Assembly (NCBI GenBank): GCA_002310075.1
Contig: DBXU01000094.1
Location: forward strand, 295-5,301
Reading direction: 5' to 3'
Length of the DNA stretch: 5,007 nt
DNA from: Bacteroidales bacterium UBA1204
GTDB lineage: Bacteria > Bacteroidota > Bacteroidia > Bacteroidales > F082
Shown here: positions 1-5,007 of the stretch, in pieces
Numbering within the stretch: position 1 is the first letter of the stretch
How the letters are laid out: each line of letters starts with the position of its first letter
Position numbers and translations under genes: made by a program
The notes under the pieces: generated by a model
What the model saw: only the letters and a program-made list of their open reading frames with translations
Databases searched by the model: none
What the model was told of the DNA's origin: nothing

Positions 1-1290
1 CTGACCCTTTTCGATGAAAAAGACCTGCAACCTGTCAGTGTGCATGGGTATCGCGTCGCGCCGTGGGGCGTGAATAACGACCTGCCACAACAGGTGATGG
101 CAAAAATTGACGCGGCTGAAATCGTGGGCACCAACGCCAATTTCAATTGGAAGGTGGCGTACGGATTAGGGCCGAAACTCGTGGAGGTTATCCGCGACCC
201 CGAAACCAACCGCGTGAAGGACTTCAAGGAGGTGATCGAAGGCGAGCCCTACGATTGGTATATGCGTAACAACGTGCCGCTGCTGTTGCAGGAGATTATG
301 ACCGACCTTTCCTACTTCGGCAACGCTTTCCCGCTCCTGATTGCAGGACCTAAGGAAGAAGGCGGGAAAAAGCGTGTCGGCATTCGCGGCATCGTTCACC
401 GCGAAGCTATGTTCAGCCGATGGGGCCTCACGAAAAAGGATTTGATCAGCCGGCATCTGTATTGCGCAAAGTGGGACGACAGCCCAACGAAGGAGGAAAT
501 CCAGGATTCCTACGTGATTGACGAATACAACGCCGTGGCCGATATCAACAACAGGCTGCTGCTGGGCAAGGACACAAGAATGTGCTTCCCCATCTACATC
601 ACTTCACCTGGCCGACCTTATTACAGCTATCCCAACTGGTGGAGCATCTTCCGCTCAGGTTGGTACGACCAACTGACCAGCATTCCAGCGCTCAAAAAAG
701 CCATTCTCAAACACAATTTGGGTGTGCGCCATATCATCTACATTGCTGATGAGTATTTCGAGGAAAAAGAGGAGCTGCTGAAGATTAACAAGGATGACAA
801 GAAGAGCCGCAAGGAGCTTTACGACGAGGTGGTGAAGCAGCTGTGCGAACAGGTGACAGGGGAGGAGAATGCCGGAAAGGCTGTCGTCTCGAAGATGAAG
901 CTCATGCCTAACGGCAACAGTGCCTCGTTCGAGAAGATGATGAGTGTTGATACCATTAAAAATGACATCAGCGGTGGCGAATACTTGACCGACTATGAAA
1001 CGGGAGCCAACATCATCTCCTACGCCATGGACGTCCACCCCTCGTTAATCGGTGCCACACCTGGCAAGAACTCCAACAGCCTTTCGGGCAGCAACATCCG
1101 CGAGATCTTCATCATGAAGCAGAGCCTCAGTAAGCCGATGGCGTACCTGGCCCTGCAATGGTGGCCGGTGGTGAGGAAGATTAACGGCTGGAACAATAAC
1201 CTCGAAATCATGATCCAAGACAGCCTGTTCACGACCCTCGACCAGTCGAAATCAGGCGAAGTGAAAACCGCAAACAATCCTACGCAATGA
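1..1290 (+). CDS. Phage portal-like protein, 5' truncated by the window edge
   Basis: The frame is open from the first base, so the true start lies upstream; the GTG at position 40 is only the first possible start inside the window. The 429 visible residues look like a phage portal protein, the ring at the capsid vertex through which DNA is packaged and ejected. Support: LSYFGNAFPLL near residue 103 matches the GNAF/GNAY segment typical of HK97/SPP1-type portals. The section around residues 339-380 (SYAMDVHPSLIG, then a Ser/Asn-rich stretch and a long helix) matches the 'VPPxxLG ... N' C-terminal portal core. The run SPGRPYYSYPNWWSIFRSGW (about residues 204-223) I associate with a Bacteroidota prophage portal family. 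A charged insertion (EEKEELLKINKDDKKSRKE) near residue 254 is probably surface exposed. It ends in a 4-base overlap with the next gene, so the two are likely translated together. The portal call is inferred from motifs and context; a related capsid-vertex protein is possible. Confidence 0.72.
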   Translation: MTLFDEKDLQPVSVHGYRVAPWGVNNDLPQQVMAKIDAAEIVGTNANFNWKVAYGLGPKLVEVIRDPETNRVKDFKEVIEGEPYDWYMRNNVPLLLQEIMTDLSYFGNAFPLLIAGPKEEGGKKRVGIRGIVHREAMFSRWGLTKKDLISRHLYCAKWDDSPTKEEIQDSYVIDEYNAVADINNRLLLGKDTRMCFPIYITSPGRPYYSYPNWWSIFRSGWYDQLTSIPALKKAILKHNLGVRHIIYIADEYFEEKEELLKINKDDKKSRKELYDEVVKQLCEQVTGEENAGKAVVSKMKLMPNGNSASFEKMMSVDTIKNDISGGEYLTDYETGANIISYAMDVHPSLIGATPGKNSNSLSGSNIREIFIMKQSLSKPMAYLALQWWPVVRKINGWNNNLEIMIQDSLFTTLDQSKSGEVKTANNPTQ

Positions 1291-2159
1291 TTCTCAAAAA
1301 CATAACCCAAGCACAGAAGTTTCTGCCGTCGCTGAACCTGACGCTGGAAAACAACCGCTTCGACGACTTCTTCAGCCGTGCCCAAGAATGGCTGGTGGGC
1401 CACATCGTGGGCAGCTCCATCGAGGACGTTTTGGAGGCTGACGTCAATATCACGGATGTTGACATACACAAGGAACTGCGCATGAAGTGTCAGCGCGTCA
1501 TCGCCGAGAAAGCCATGCTTGATGCCATCCCCGAAATGGATATGCAGTTGACCGAGGCGGGCTTTGCCGTGCAGGACAATGACGATTTCAGCCCGGCATC
1601 GGCCCAGCGAGTTGACCGTCTGCTGGCGAAGATGCCGGAGCGGATCGCCGCCGACGTGGACGCGCTGGTGCGCTTCCTGATGAAGACCAGCATCGGAAAC
1701 GGTGCCTACGGCCATTGGCGCAGTAGCGAGCAATTCAAGTACCTCACAGAGGCTTTCATGCCCTTGTGCGAGGAATACTCGGCGTATATCAACTCAGATT
1801 TCTTGCTCGAAAAAAAGCCATCGGTGAATTACGATGACTTCTATGCCGCCATCCCGTTGATGGGCAGGGAGCTACGGAGCGTGGCCGACTATTACGTGAG
1901 CCGTGCCGAGATTGACCGCCTCGTTGAGCTTTATCGAGACAACGACCTTCTGGAAATCCACCGCAAGGCCATCGTGAGCCTGAAGGATTGCGCCGTGGCC
2001 GCGTTGCGCTACGACATGAACCGTGCCCGCAACGCCGCCGTGCAAGCCCGCGAGGTGATGCTTTCGGACCCCGACAGCTTCACCGCCTTCAAGGCTTCGA
2101 GTGCTTTCAACAGCCCGACCGTCAACCTTGACGGCGGCAAATTGGTGAACATGCTATGA
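1287..2159 (+). CDS. Phage structural/assembly protein of unknown function, possibly DUF6712 family
   Basis: This 290-residue protein starts at an ATG overlapping the portal stop codon (ATGA), which fixes the start. It has no signal peptide, membrane segment or metal motif. It is acidic to neutral and predominantly helical by appearance, with an N-terminal part opening MILKNITQAQKFLPSLNLTL and a C-terminal part rich in Arg/Ala helices (RYDMNRARNAAVQAREVML) that ends in NSPTVNLDGGKLVNML. The opening and overall layout resemble Bacteroidota phage proteins I recall as DUF6712; this is memory and not a search result. Its place directly after the portal, and its coupling to both neighbours, suggest a head-completion, connector or scaffold-like role. 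The sequence alone cannot separate these. It is clearly a real gene: long, tightly packed, with codon use like its neighbours. Confidence 0.8.
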   Translation: MILKNITQAQKFLPSLNLTLENNRFDDFFSRAQEWLVGHIVGSSIEDVLEADVNITDVDIHKELRMKCQRVIAEKAMLDAIPEMDMQLTEAGFAVQDNDDFSPASAQRVDRLLAKMPERIAADVDALVRFLMKTSIGNGAYGHWRSSEQFKYLTEAFMPLCEEYSAYINSDFLLEKKPSVNYDDFYAAIPLMGRELRSVADYYVSRAEIDRLVELYRDNDLLEIHRKAIVSLKDCAVAALRYDMNRARNAAVQAREVMLSDPDSFTAFKASSAFNSPTVNLDGGKLVNML

Positions 2160-2878
2160 CGATAGAACTGCACACACCCACCTGCTGGAAGGAACTGACC
2201 ACGGAGCAACTTCGCGAGGTGGTGGAACTGGCTTTGATGGGCTTGCACCGCGAGGAGTACCTGCTGGTGCTGTTTTGCAAGTTCGCCAATGTTGTGATGC
2301 TGGTTGGCTCTTCGACTGACCCAGAGGCCGTGAAGAACCGCTTCAGGGATAGCGAAGGCCAAGAGTTTGAGCTTGAAGACTGGCAGGTGGCCGAATTTTG
2401 CGGACGGTTGTCGTTTGTTCTCGACGAACAAATGCCCATGGAAGTGGCGTGGCCATGGAAATGGGACCGCCATCTGCTGGCCACCAGCTTCGGCGACTGG
2501 TTTCATGCCGACGCGCAAATGCTTGGCTTTGCCTTGGACGGCAACCCCGAGCGGCTGAAGGGTGCGATGAAAGACCTTGGCGACCCGCCCGAAACGCTGG
2601 AGCCGAGCGACATCACGCTCTTGCTGCGATGGTACGAGTGCTTCAAGGACTATCTGCAACAGACCTATCCGCTCGTTTTCCAGAAAGCGGAACCAGGCGC
2701 GAATAGCCCGACCTCTCCCATCGAGGCCCGCCAGAACATCATGCTGATGCTCAATGAAGGGCATCCCCAAGACAACGAGGCCATCGAGAAAACCAACGTG
2801 CATGACGTGTTGGCTGCATTGCAGCACAAGATTGAGTATGCCAAACAGATTGAACAACAAATGAGCAAGCATAGTTAA
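2156..2878 (+). CDS. Bacteroidota phage protein of unknown function in the assembly operon
   Basis: This 240-residue protein starts at an ATG overlapping the previous stop (ATGA). The opening, WKELTTEQLREVVELAL followed by REEYLLVLFCKFANV, resembles a group of Bacteroidota prophage proteins that begin with a 'W-x-E-L-T-x-x-Q' helix and sit in head/tail assembly operons. The middle contains a Trp-rich segment (VAWPWKWDRHLLA, about residues 98-110) and a segment around residues 160-175 (LLLRWYECFKDYLQQTYP). The C-terminus is a polar, probably coiled helix (VLAALQHKIEYAKQIEQQMSKHS). No enzyme motif, signal peptide or membrane segment is visible. A tail-assembly chaperone, connector or other morphogenesis factor would fit the setting, but the function is not established. 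A 20-base repeat-containing spacer separates it from the next gene. Confidence 0.78.
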   Translation: MTIELHTPTCWKELTTEQLREVVELALMGLHREEYLLVLFCKFANVVMLVGSSTDPEAVKNRFRDSEGQEFELEDWQVAEFCGRLSFVLDEQMPMEVAWPWKWDRHLLATSFGDWFHADAQMLGFALDGNPERLKGAMKDLGDPPETLEPSDITLLLRWYECFKDYLQQTYPLVFQKAEPGANSPTSPIEARQNIMLMLNEGHPQDNEAIEKTNVHDVLAALQHKIEYAKQIEQQMSKHS

Positions 2879-2898
2879 TTCAATATTCAAGATTCAAT
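2878..2898 (+). repeat. Three tandem 7-base ATTCAA(T/G) repeats before a start codon
   Basis: The short gap between the stop at 2876-2878 and the ATG at 2899 consists of ATTCAAT, ATTCAAG and ATTCAAT in exact 7-base register at 2878, 2885 and 2892. The last copy directly abuts the ATG. There is no Shine-Dalgarno sequence. An A/T-rich leader is the usual kind of initiation region in Bacteroidota, so the repeat may serve as the translation leader of the following gene. Change in repeat number would alter the distance between the stop and the start. Confidence 0.8.
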
Positions 2899-3105
2899 AT
2901 GAAAAGGACTTATATCAAAAAAGCGTTGGCCGAAGTGTTCAAGGCGTTGGACCAGAACGGTTACAAGAATTGCGAAATCATGGAATTGTCGTTAAAGACC
3001 TGCATCGACAAAGAGGCGGCACTGTTCGTCAGGGCTGATGCCATCATCAATATGCCAGGCGAGGAAGGCAAAAGTTTCAAGATCAGGAAAGATTTCGACC
3101 TATGA
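2899..3105 (+). CDS. Small protein of unknown function (68 residues)
   Basis: I do not recognise this protein. It begins [14 protein letters not shown] with a basic amphipathic helix, continues through two cysteines (in NCEIMEL and KTCIDKE), and ends in a mixed charged tail ([12 protein letters not shown]). It has no signal peptide, membrane helix or paired-cysteine zinc motif. The pattern (one helix, then alternating hydrophobic residues) suggests a small alpha/beta fold. It is supported as a gene by its place between two same-strand genes, an A/T-rich leader, an ATG start and a 4-base ATGA overlap with the next gene, whose translation it probably drives. Its partner in that overlap is an anti-defence-type protein, so it could be a co-expressed accessory protein; this is inference from position only. 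Confidence 0.65.
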   Translation: MKRTYIKKALAEVFKALDQNGYKNCEIMELSLKTCIDKEAALFVRADAIINMPGEEGKSFKIRKDFDL

Positions 3106-3587
3106 GCAACCATTGCATCGACGTGAAGTGCCCTGTGTGCGGCGAGGAGTACGATGCACGGCTGCATTATTACCGGTGCCCCGTGTGCGGCTTCGACCGC
3201 GAAAAACTGTCACTCCAACGTCAGCGGCAATTGCCACCTTTGCAGCCTAATCTCGAACAATTAAATAGTAAGACTATGAATTTTGGACAAGCAATTGAAG
3301 CCGCAAAAAGTGGCAAACTCGTAGCCCGTCAAGGCTGGAATGGCAAGGGCATGTTTATCTTCATGCGCCCTGCCTGCGAACTTGACACTGAAACTGTTGT
3401 GAATAAGGTGCAGTCTTTGCCTGATTCGTTTAAGAAATGGGTTGCTGACCATCATGGGGATGCTCCGACTGATAAAATCAAGTTCGGTAGATACCTTTGC
3501 ATGAAGGCTGCAGATGGTTCCGTCGTCAATGGATGGCTGGCTTCGCAAACAGACATGTTGAGCGAAGACTGGACTATCGTTGAATAA
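3102..3587 (+). CDS. tad2: Zinc ribbon fused to a Tad2/DUF2829 (Thoeris anti-defence) domain
   Basis: This 161-residue protein starts at an ATG overlapping the previous stop. Residues 10-29 carry two CPVCG knuckles (C10/C13 and C26/C29, 12 residues between pairs), a zinc ribbon. A polar linker rich in Gln, Pro and Leu (about 36-58) leads to a domain from Met59 to the end that matches Tad2 (formerly DUF2829). The hallmarks are the start [20 protein letters not shown], then WNGKGMFIF, the segment [15 protein letters not shown], and the ending [13 protein letters not shown]. Known Tad2 proteins are small phage proteins (about 90-100 residues) that bind and sequester the cyclic ADP-ribose signal made by Thoeris immune sensors; some members also bind other immune nucleotides. 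The family call is strong. Activity of this copy is inferred. An extra zinc ribbon is not part of the classic form. The in-frame ATG at 3276 could yield a standard-length Tad2 of 103 residues. Confidence 0.9.
   Translation: MSNHCIDVKCPVCGEEYDARLHYYRCPVCGFDREKLSLQRQRQLPPLQPNLEQLNSKTMNFGQAIEAAKSGKLVARQGWNGKGMFIFMRPACELDTETVVNKVQSLPDSFKKWVADHHGDAPTDKIKFGRYLCMKAADGSVVNGWLASQTDMLSEDWTIVE
3276..3587 (+). CDS. tad2: Possible internal start giving a stand-alone Tad2 domain
   Basis: An ATG at 3276, in frame with the longer gene, begins exactly where the Tad2 family normally begins (MNFGQAIE). It would give 103 residues, a usual family length. The bases before it are A/T-rich (AATTAAATAGTAAGACT), like the leaders of other genes in this window, and the two other forward frames have stop codons at 3262-3271, as expected of a former intergenic gap. 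Either the short form is the real product, or both forms are made. Listed as an alternative start of the previous entry and not as a separate gene. Confidence 0.45.
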   Translation: MNFGQAIEAAKSGKLVARQGWNGKGMFIFMRPACELDTETVVNKVQSLPDSFKKWVADHHGDAPTDKIKFGRYLCMKAADGSVVNGWLASQTDMLSEDWTIVE

Positions 3588-3596
3588 GGAAATTTG

Positions 3597-3614
3597 GACT
3601 AATCATCGACTAAT
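3597..3614 (+). repeat. Direct repeat GACTAAT, 11-base spacing, in the leader of the OmpA-like gene
   Basis: GACTAAT occurs at 3597-3603 and 3608-3614, one helical turn apart, in the 38-base gap between the Tad2 gene and the OmpA-domain gene. The spacing would suit a protein that binds one face of DNA, but the second copy ends only 11 bases before the ATG, so it might equally be part of the translation leader or chance. No good Bacteroidota promoter (TTTG, about 19-21 bases, TAnnTTTG) is seen in the gap. Confidence 0.4.
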
Positions 3615-3625
3615 ATTCTACAAAA

Positions 3626-4693
3626 ATGAAAAGGATTCTCATGGTATTCGCGTTGGCTCTCCTGGCCGTGTCGGTCAGCGCTCAGAATCGCTACTATTAC
3701 GATAGCGATAAGAAATACGGCTTCTTCTCCAATTGGAGCCTTAGCCCGTTTGCCCAGGCTTCGTTCATGAACGGCAAAACAGCCTTTGGTGCAGGCGGCA
3801 TGGCTCTGAAGCAACTCGATGACCACGTGCGTTTCCGCATGGAGGCTTCCGTCAACGGCATCACGGCCGTGGAAGGCTTCGACCGTAACGGCACCGCCTT
3901 GGCAGGCCTTCAGTTCCACATCGTAGATTGGGTGTATCTCTTCGCCGAAGGTGGCGCAGTGATCAATCCCTCGATGAAACAGAAAGCCGGTCTTGCAGCC
4001 TCGGGCGGTGTGGGCCTCACCTGCAACTTTGGCAAGTATTCAGGACTGATGGCCGAAGGCGGATATGTGGCCTTGCAGAACGGCGCAAAGGTGGATAACA
4101 TGTTTCAGGCGCGTATCGGCTACGTCATTCGCCCTGGCATCACCGAGCGCGACCGAGTGGACATCGACATTAAACACCATAATGCAGAGCGGCTGGGCAA
4201 CTTGACCGAGGAAAACAAGTTGCTGAAAAGCGACCTGAAGCGGCAACAGGAGGCTAACGATACACTTATGGCCACGTTGAACAAAGCTTCAGCCCTTTTT
4301 GCCGCTATGGAGAAACGGCTTGACGACTGCAATGCCCAAGTGGCCAAGGCGGCCCAGCCTGGCACGATGGCCGCAAGCCCCATCTTCCAGATCTTCTTCG
4401 ACTATGCCAGCGCCGAAATCTCACCTATCGAAGTGGCGAAGGTGGAGCAACTGGCCCAATATATCAACACCACGGAGGGCAATTACCGCATTGAGGGCTA
4501 CAGCAGCCCCGATGGCGACCCGTATCGCAACGACGTGTTGAGTGGCGAGCGTGCCCGAGCGGTGTATTGGCTGCTGATTGCCAACAGCGTTGATGAAGAC
4601 CGCCTCATACCCATGAAAGGCGGCATCTCGACGCAATACGGCGACGACTCGCCGCTGAACCGCATGGTGGTGGTGAGTGCCAGCCCTTACTGA
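3626..4693 (+). CDS. Secreted OmpA-domain outer-membrane protein with coiled coil
   Basis: This 355-residue protein has a clear signal peptide: MKR, a hydrophobic core (ILMVFALALLAVSV), then SAQ with likely cleavage after Ala19. Residues about 30-175 alternate polar and hydrophobic/aromatic residues with many glycines (FGAGGMALKQL, LFAEGGAVINP, GVGLTCNFG, ARIGYVIRP), consistent with outer-membrane beta strands. Residues about 188-241 form a heptad-like coiled coil (LTEENKLLKSDLKRQQEAND). Residues about 252-355 resemble an OmpA C-terminal peptidoglycan-binding domain: FFDYASAEIS, GYSSPDG (291-297) and LSGERA (305-310). The usual TD aspartate of this fold is replaced by Ser in GYSSPDG, while the later Arg309 is kept; similar GYxSPxG forms occur in Bacteroidota OmpA-like proteins. 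It follows the Tad2 gene by 38 bases and probably shares its transcript. Likely cell-envelope protein; a role in altering phage adsorption of the lysogen is speculation. Confidence 0.85.
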   Translation: MKRILMVFALALLAVSVSAQNRYYYDSDKKYGFFSNWSLSPFAQASFMNGKTAFGAGGMALKQLDDHVRFRMEASVNGITAVEGFDRNGTALAGLQFHIVDWVYLFAEGGAVINPSMKQKAGLAASGGVGLTCNFGKYSGLMAEGGYVALQNGAKVDNMFQARIGYVIRPGITERDRVDIDIKHHNAERLGNLTEENKLLKSDLKRQQEANDTLMATLNKASALFAAMEKRLDDCNAQVAKAAQPGTMAASPIFQIFFDYASAEISPIEVAKVEQLAQYINTTEGNYRIEGYSSPDGDPYRNDVLSGERARAVYWLLIANSVDEDRLIPMKGGISTQYGDDSPLNRMVVVSASPY

Positions 4694-4733
4694 TGTTCTT
4701 TGAAATCATTGTTTTATGTTTTAAAAGTTGGTT

Positions 4734-4866
4734 CCCAGTCCCGCCAAGGCCTATCCTGTGGTAGGAATAGGTACAGCGGGAAACCATAGCGTCCCTACGC
4801 TTAAAAGGCCCTTGCTTCTAGTCGGCAAGGATAGCCGCTTCGGCAAAAGCAGCGCATCAAGGGATG
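4734..4866 (+). repeat. Unit 1 of the diverged tandem RNA repeat
   Basis: In order, the unit carries CCC, CAAGGCC (4745), GGTACAG (4770), CGGGAAA, AAGGCCC (4805), TCTAGTC (4817), GCAAG (4825), ATA (4831) and AAAAG (4845), then a hairpin GCATC/GATGC with an AAGG loop at 4854-4867. The TCTAGTC block sits in a 9-base loop closed by CCTTGC/GCAAGG. The boundaries are set from alignment to the next unit and are approximate. Confidence 0.6.
4740..4780 (+). other. Hairpin with CAAG/ACA internal loop, first copy
   Basis: The outer helix CCCGC/GCGGG (4740-4744 with 4776-4780) is followed by an internal loop with CAAG (4745-4748) opposite ACA (4773-4775). The inner helix then starts with a G-U pair (4749/4772), continues GCCTAT with ATAGGT, has one bulged A (4766), and ends CC/GG, with the loop TGTGGTA. 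The loop and its closing pairs are the same as in the hairpin at 4873-4918. Confidence 0.7.
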
Positions 4867-5007
4867 CCCTAATACCGCCCAAGGCCATCTGTGTTGTTGT
4901 TAGATGGTACAGGCGGTAAAGACACGCTCCAAGGCTTGTGAAGGCTCATGCATCCTCATCTCTAGTCACGCAAGCATACTTTGGAGCGCACAAAAGGTTT
5001 GCCTATT
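4867..5007 (+). repeat. Unit 2 of the diverged tandem RNA repeat, possibly running into a third
   Basis: Matching blocks appear in the same order as in unit 1: CCC (4867), CAAGGCC (4880), GGTACAG (4906), CGGTAAA, AAGGCTC (4941), TCTAGTC (4961), GCAAG (4970), ATA (4976) and AAAAG (4992). Offsets from unit 1 rise smoothly from 133 to 147 bases, as expected for a duplicated unit with a few insertions. The final TGCCTATT resembles TGCCCTAATA at the start of this unit and may be the start of a third copy. The terminal hairpin of unit 1 is not seen here. Confidence 0.55.
4873..4918 (+). other. Hairpin with CAAG/ACA internal loop, second copy
   Basis: The outer helix TACCGCC/GGCGGTA (7 pairs) is followed by CAAG (4880-4883) opposite ACA (4909-4911). 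The inner helix GCCATCT/AGATGGT opens with a G-U pair (4884/4908) and closes an 11-base loop, GTGTTGTTGTT. Both helices are perfect apart from the G-U pair. The helix sequences differ from the first copy while pairing is kept, which indicates selection on RNA structure. Confidence 0.75.

Larger units (their letters stand above)
4731..5007 (+). ncRNA. Candidate array of structured non-coding RNA units, continuing past the window
   Basis: This stretch has no credible reading frame but many hairpins. Visible helices: 4740-4744 with 4776-4780 and 4749-4756 with 4764-4772; 4788-4792 with 4797-4801; 4810-4815 with 4825-4830; 4834-4837 with 4841-4844; 4854-4858 with 4863-4867; 4873-4879 with 4912-4918 and 4884-4890 with 4902-4908; 4925-4932 with 4981-4988 and 4934-4940 with 4969-4975. 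G-U pairs at 4749/4772, 4884/4908 and 4939/4970 work only if the + strand is the RNA, which sets the likely direction. CAAGG occurs five times (4745, 4826, 4858, 4880, 4930). Two collinear diverged units are recognisable. I cannot match it to a named RNA family. Large phage RNAs such as GOLLD and ROOL, or an RNA partner of an unseen downstream protein, are the classes to compare with. The 5' end is uncertain and the 3' end lies outside the window. Confidence 0.62.

Noticed and set aside
1020..1733. 237-residue frame on the - strand
   Set aside because: It spans the portal/next-gene junction in antisense and has a His/Val/Leu-rich shadow composition with no domain.
2009..2890. 293-residue frame on the - strand
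   Set aside because: It lies opposite two well-supported coupled genes, has no recognisable domain, and is explained by codon bias of the + strand genes.
4699..4722. Possible promoter for the RNA region: TTTG (4699) and TATGTTTT (4715)
   Set aside because: The second element is one base from the Bacteroidota TAnnTTTG consensus, but the spacing of 12 bases is too short compared with the usual 19-21, so I do not call a promoter.
4834..4867. Hairpins at 4834-4844 and 4854-4867 as an intrinsic terminator for the OmpA-like gene
   Set aside because: No run of T follows either hairpin, and both fit within the repeated RNA unit.
4728..4919. 63-residue frame on the + strand with a TTG start
   Set aside because: It has no recognisable domain and a low-complexity, Arg/Lys/Val-rich composition, and it lies across paired hairpin arms that explain the sequence better as RNA.
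4734..5007. CRISPR array
   Set aside because: The repeated blocks are diverged, the unit is over 130 bases, and there are no short identical repeats with uniform unique spacers.

Overview
The window reads as part of a Bacteroidota (probably Bacteroidales) prophage or phage genome. The evidence is a portal-like protein of the type seen in Bacteroidota prophages, start codons preceded by A/T-rich sequence with no strong Shine-Dalgarno, and a Bacteroidota-style secreted OmpA-domain protein with the GYSSPDG variant motif. All supported genes lie on the + strand. No integrase, tRNA, att site, CRISPR array or insertion sequence is visible.

Positions 1-2878 hold a compact virion-assembly block: a 5'-truncated portal-like protein (1-1290), a 290-residue protein that may belong to DUF6712 (1287-2159), and a 240-residue phage protein of unknown role (2156-2878). 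These genes are joined by 4-base ATGA stop/start overlaps, so they are probably one translationally coupled operon. A 20-base spacer made of three 7-base ATTCAA(T/G) repeats leads to a 68-residue unknown (2899-3105). That gene overlaps, again by ATGA, a 161-residue protein (3102-3587) made of an N-terminal four-cysteine zinc ribbon and a C-terminal Tad2/DUF2829 domain, the family of phage proteins that sequester the Thoeris immune signal. An in-frame ATG at 3276 could also produce the Tad2 domain alone.

Positions 3626-4693 encode a secreted protein with a signal peptide, a probable outer-membrane barrel-like section, a coiled coil and an OmpA-like C-terminal domain. It is an unusual cargo next to virion genes and may alter the lysogen's surface, though that is inference.

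The last 314 bases (4694-5007) hold no convincing gene but are rich in hairpins. They contain two collinear, diverged copies of a unit of about 133-147 bases. Both copies carry a hairpin with the same internal loop (CAAG opposite ACA, closed by a G-U pair) between helices whose sequences differ but still pair, and both carry a TCTAGTC block followed by GCAAG and later AAAAG. This looks like the start of a tandem array of structured non-coding RNA units running past the window edge, and is the most interesting observation here. The neighbouring Tad2 fusion and OmpA gene suggest a phage accessory (host-interaction) zone at 2.9-5.0 kb.
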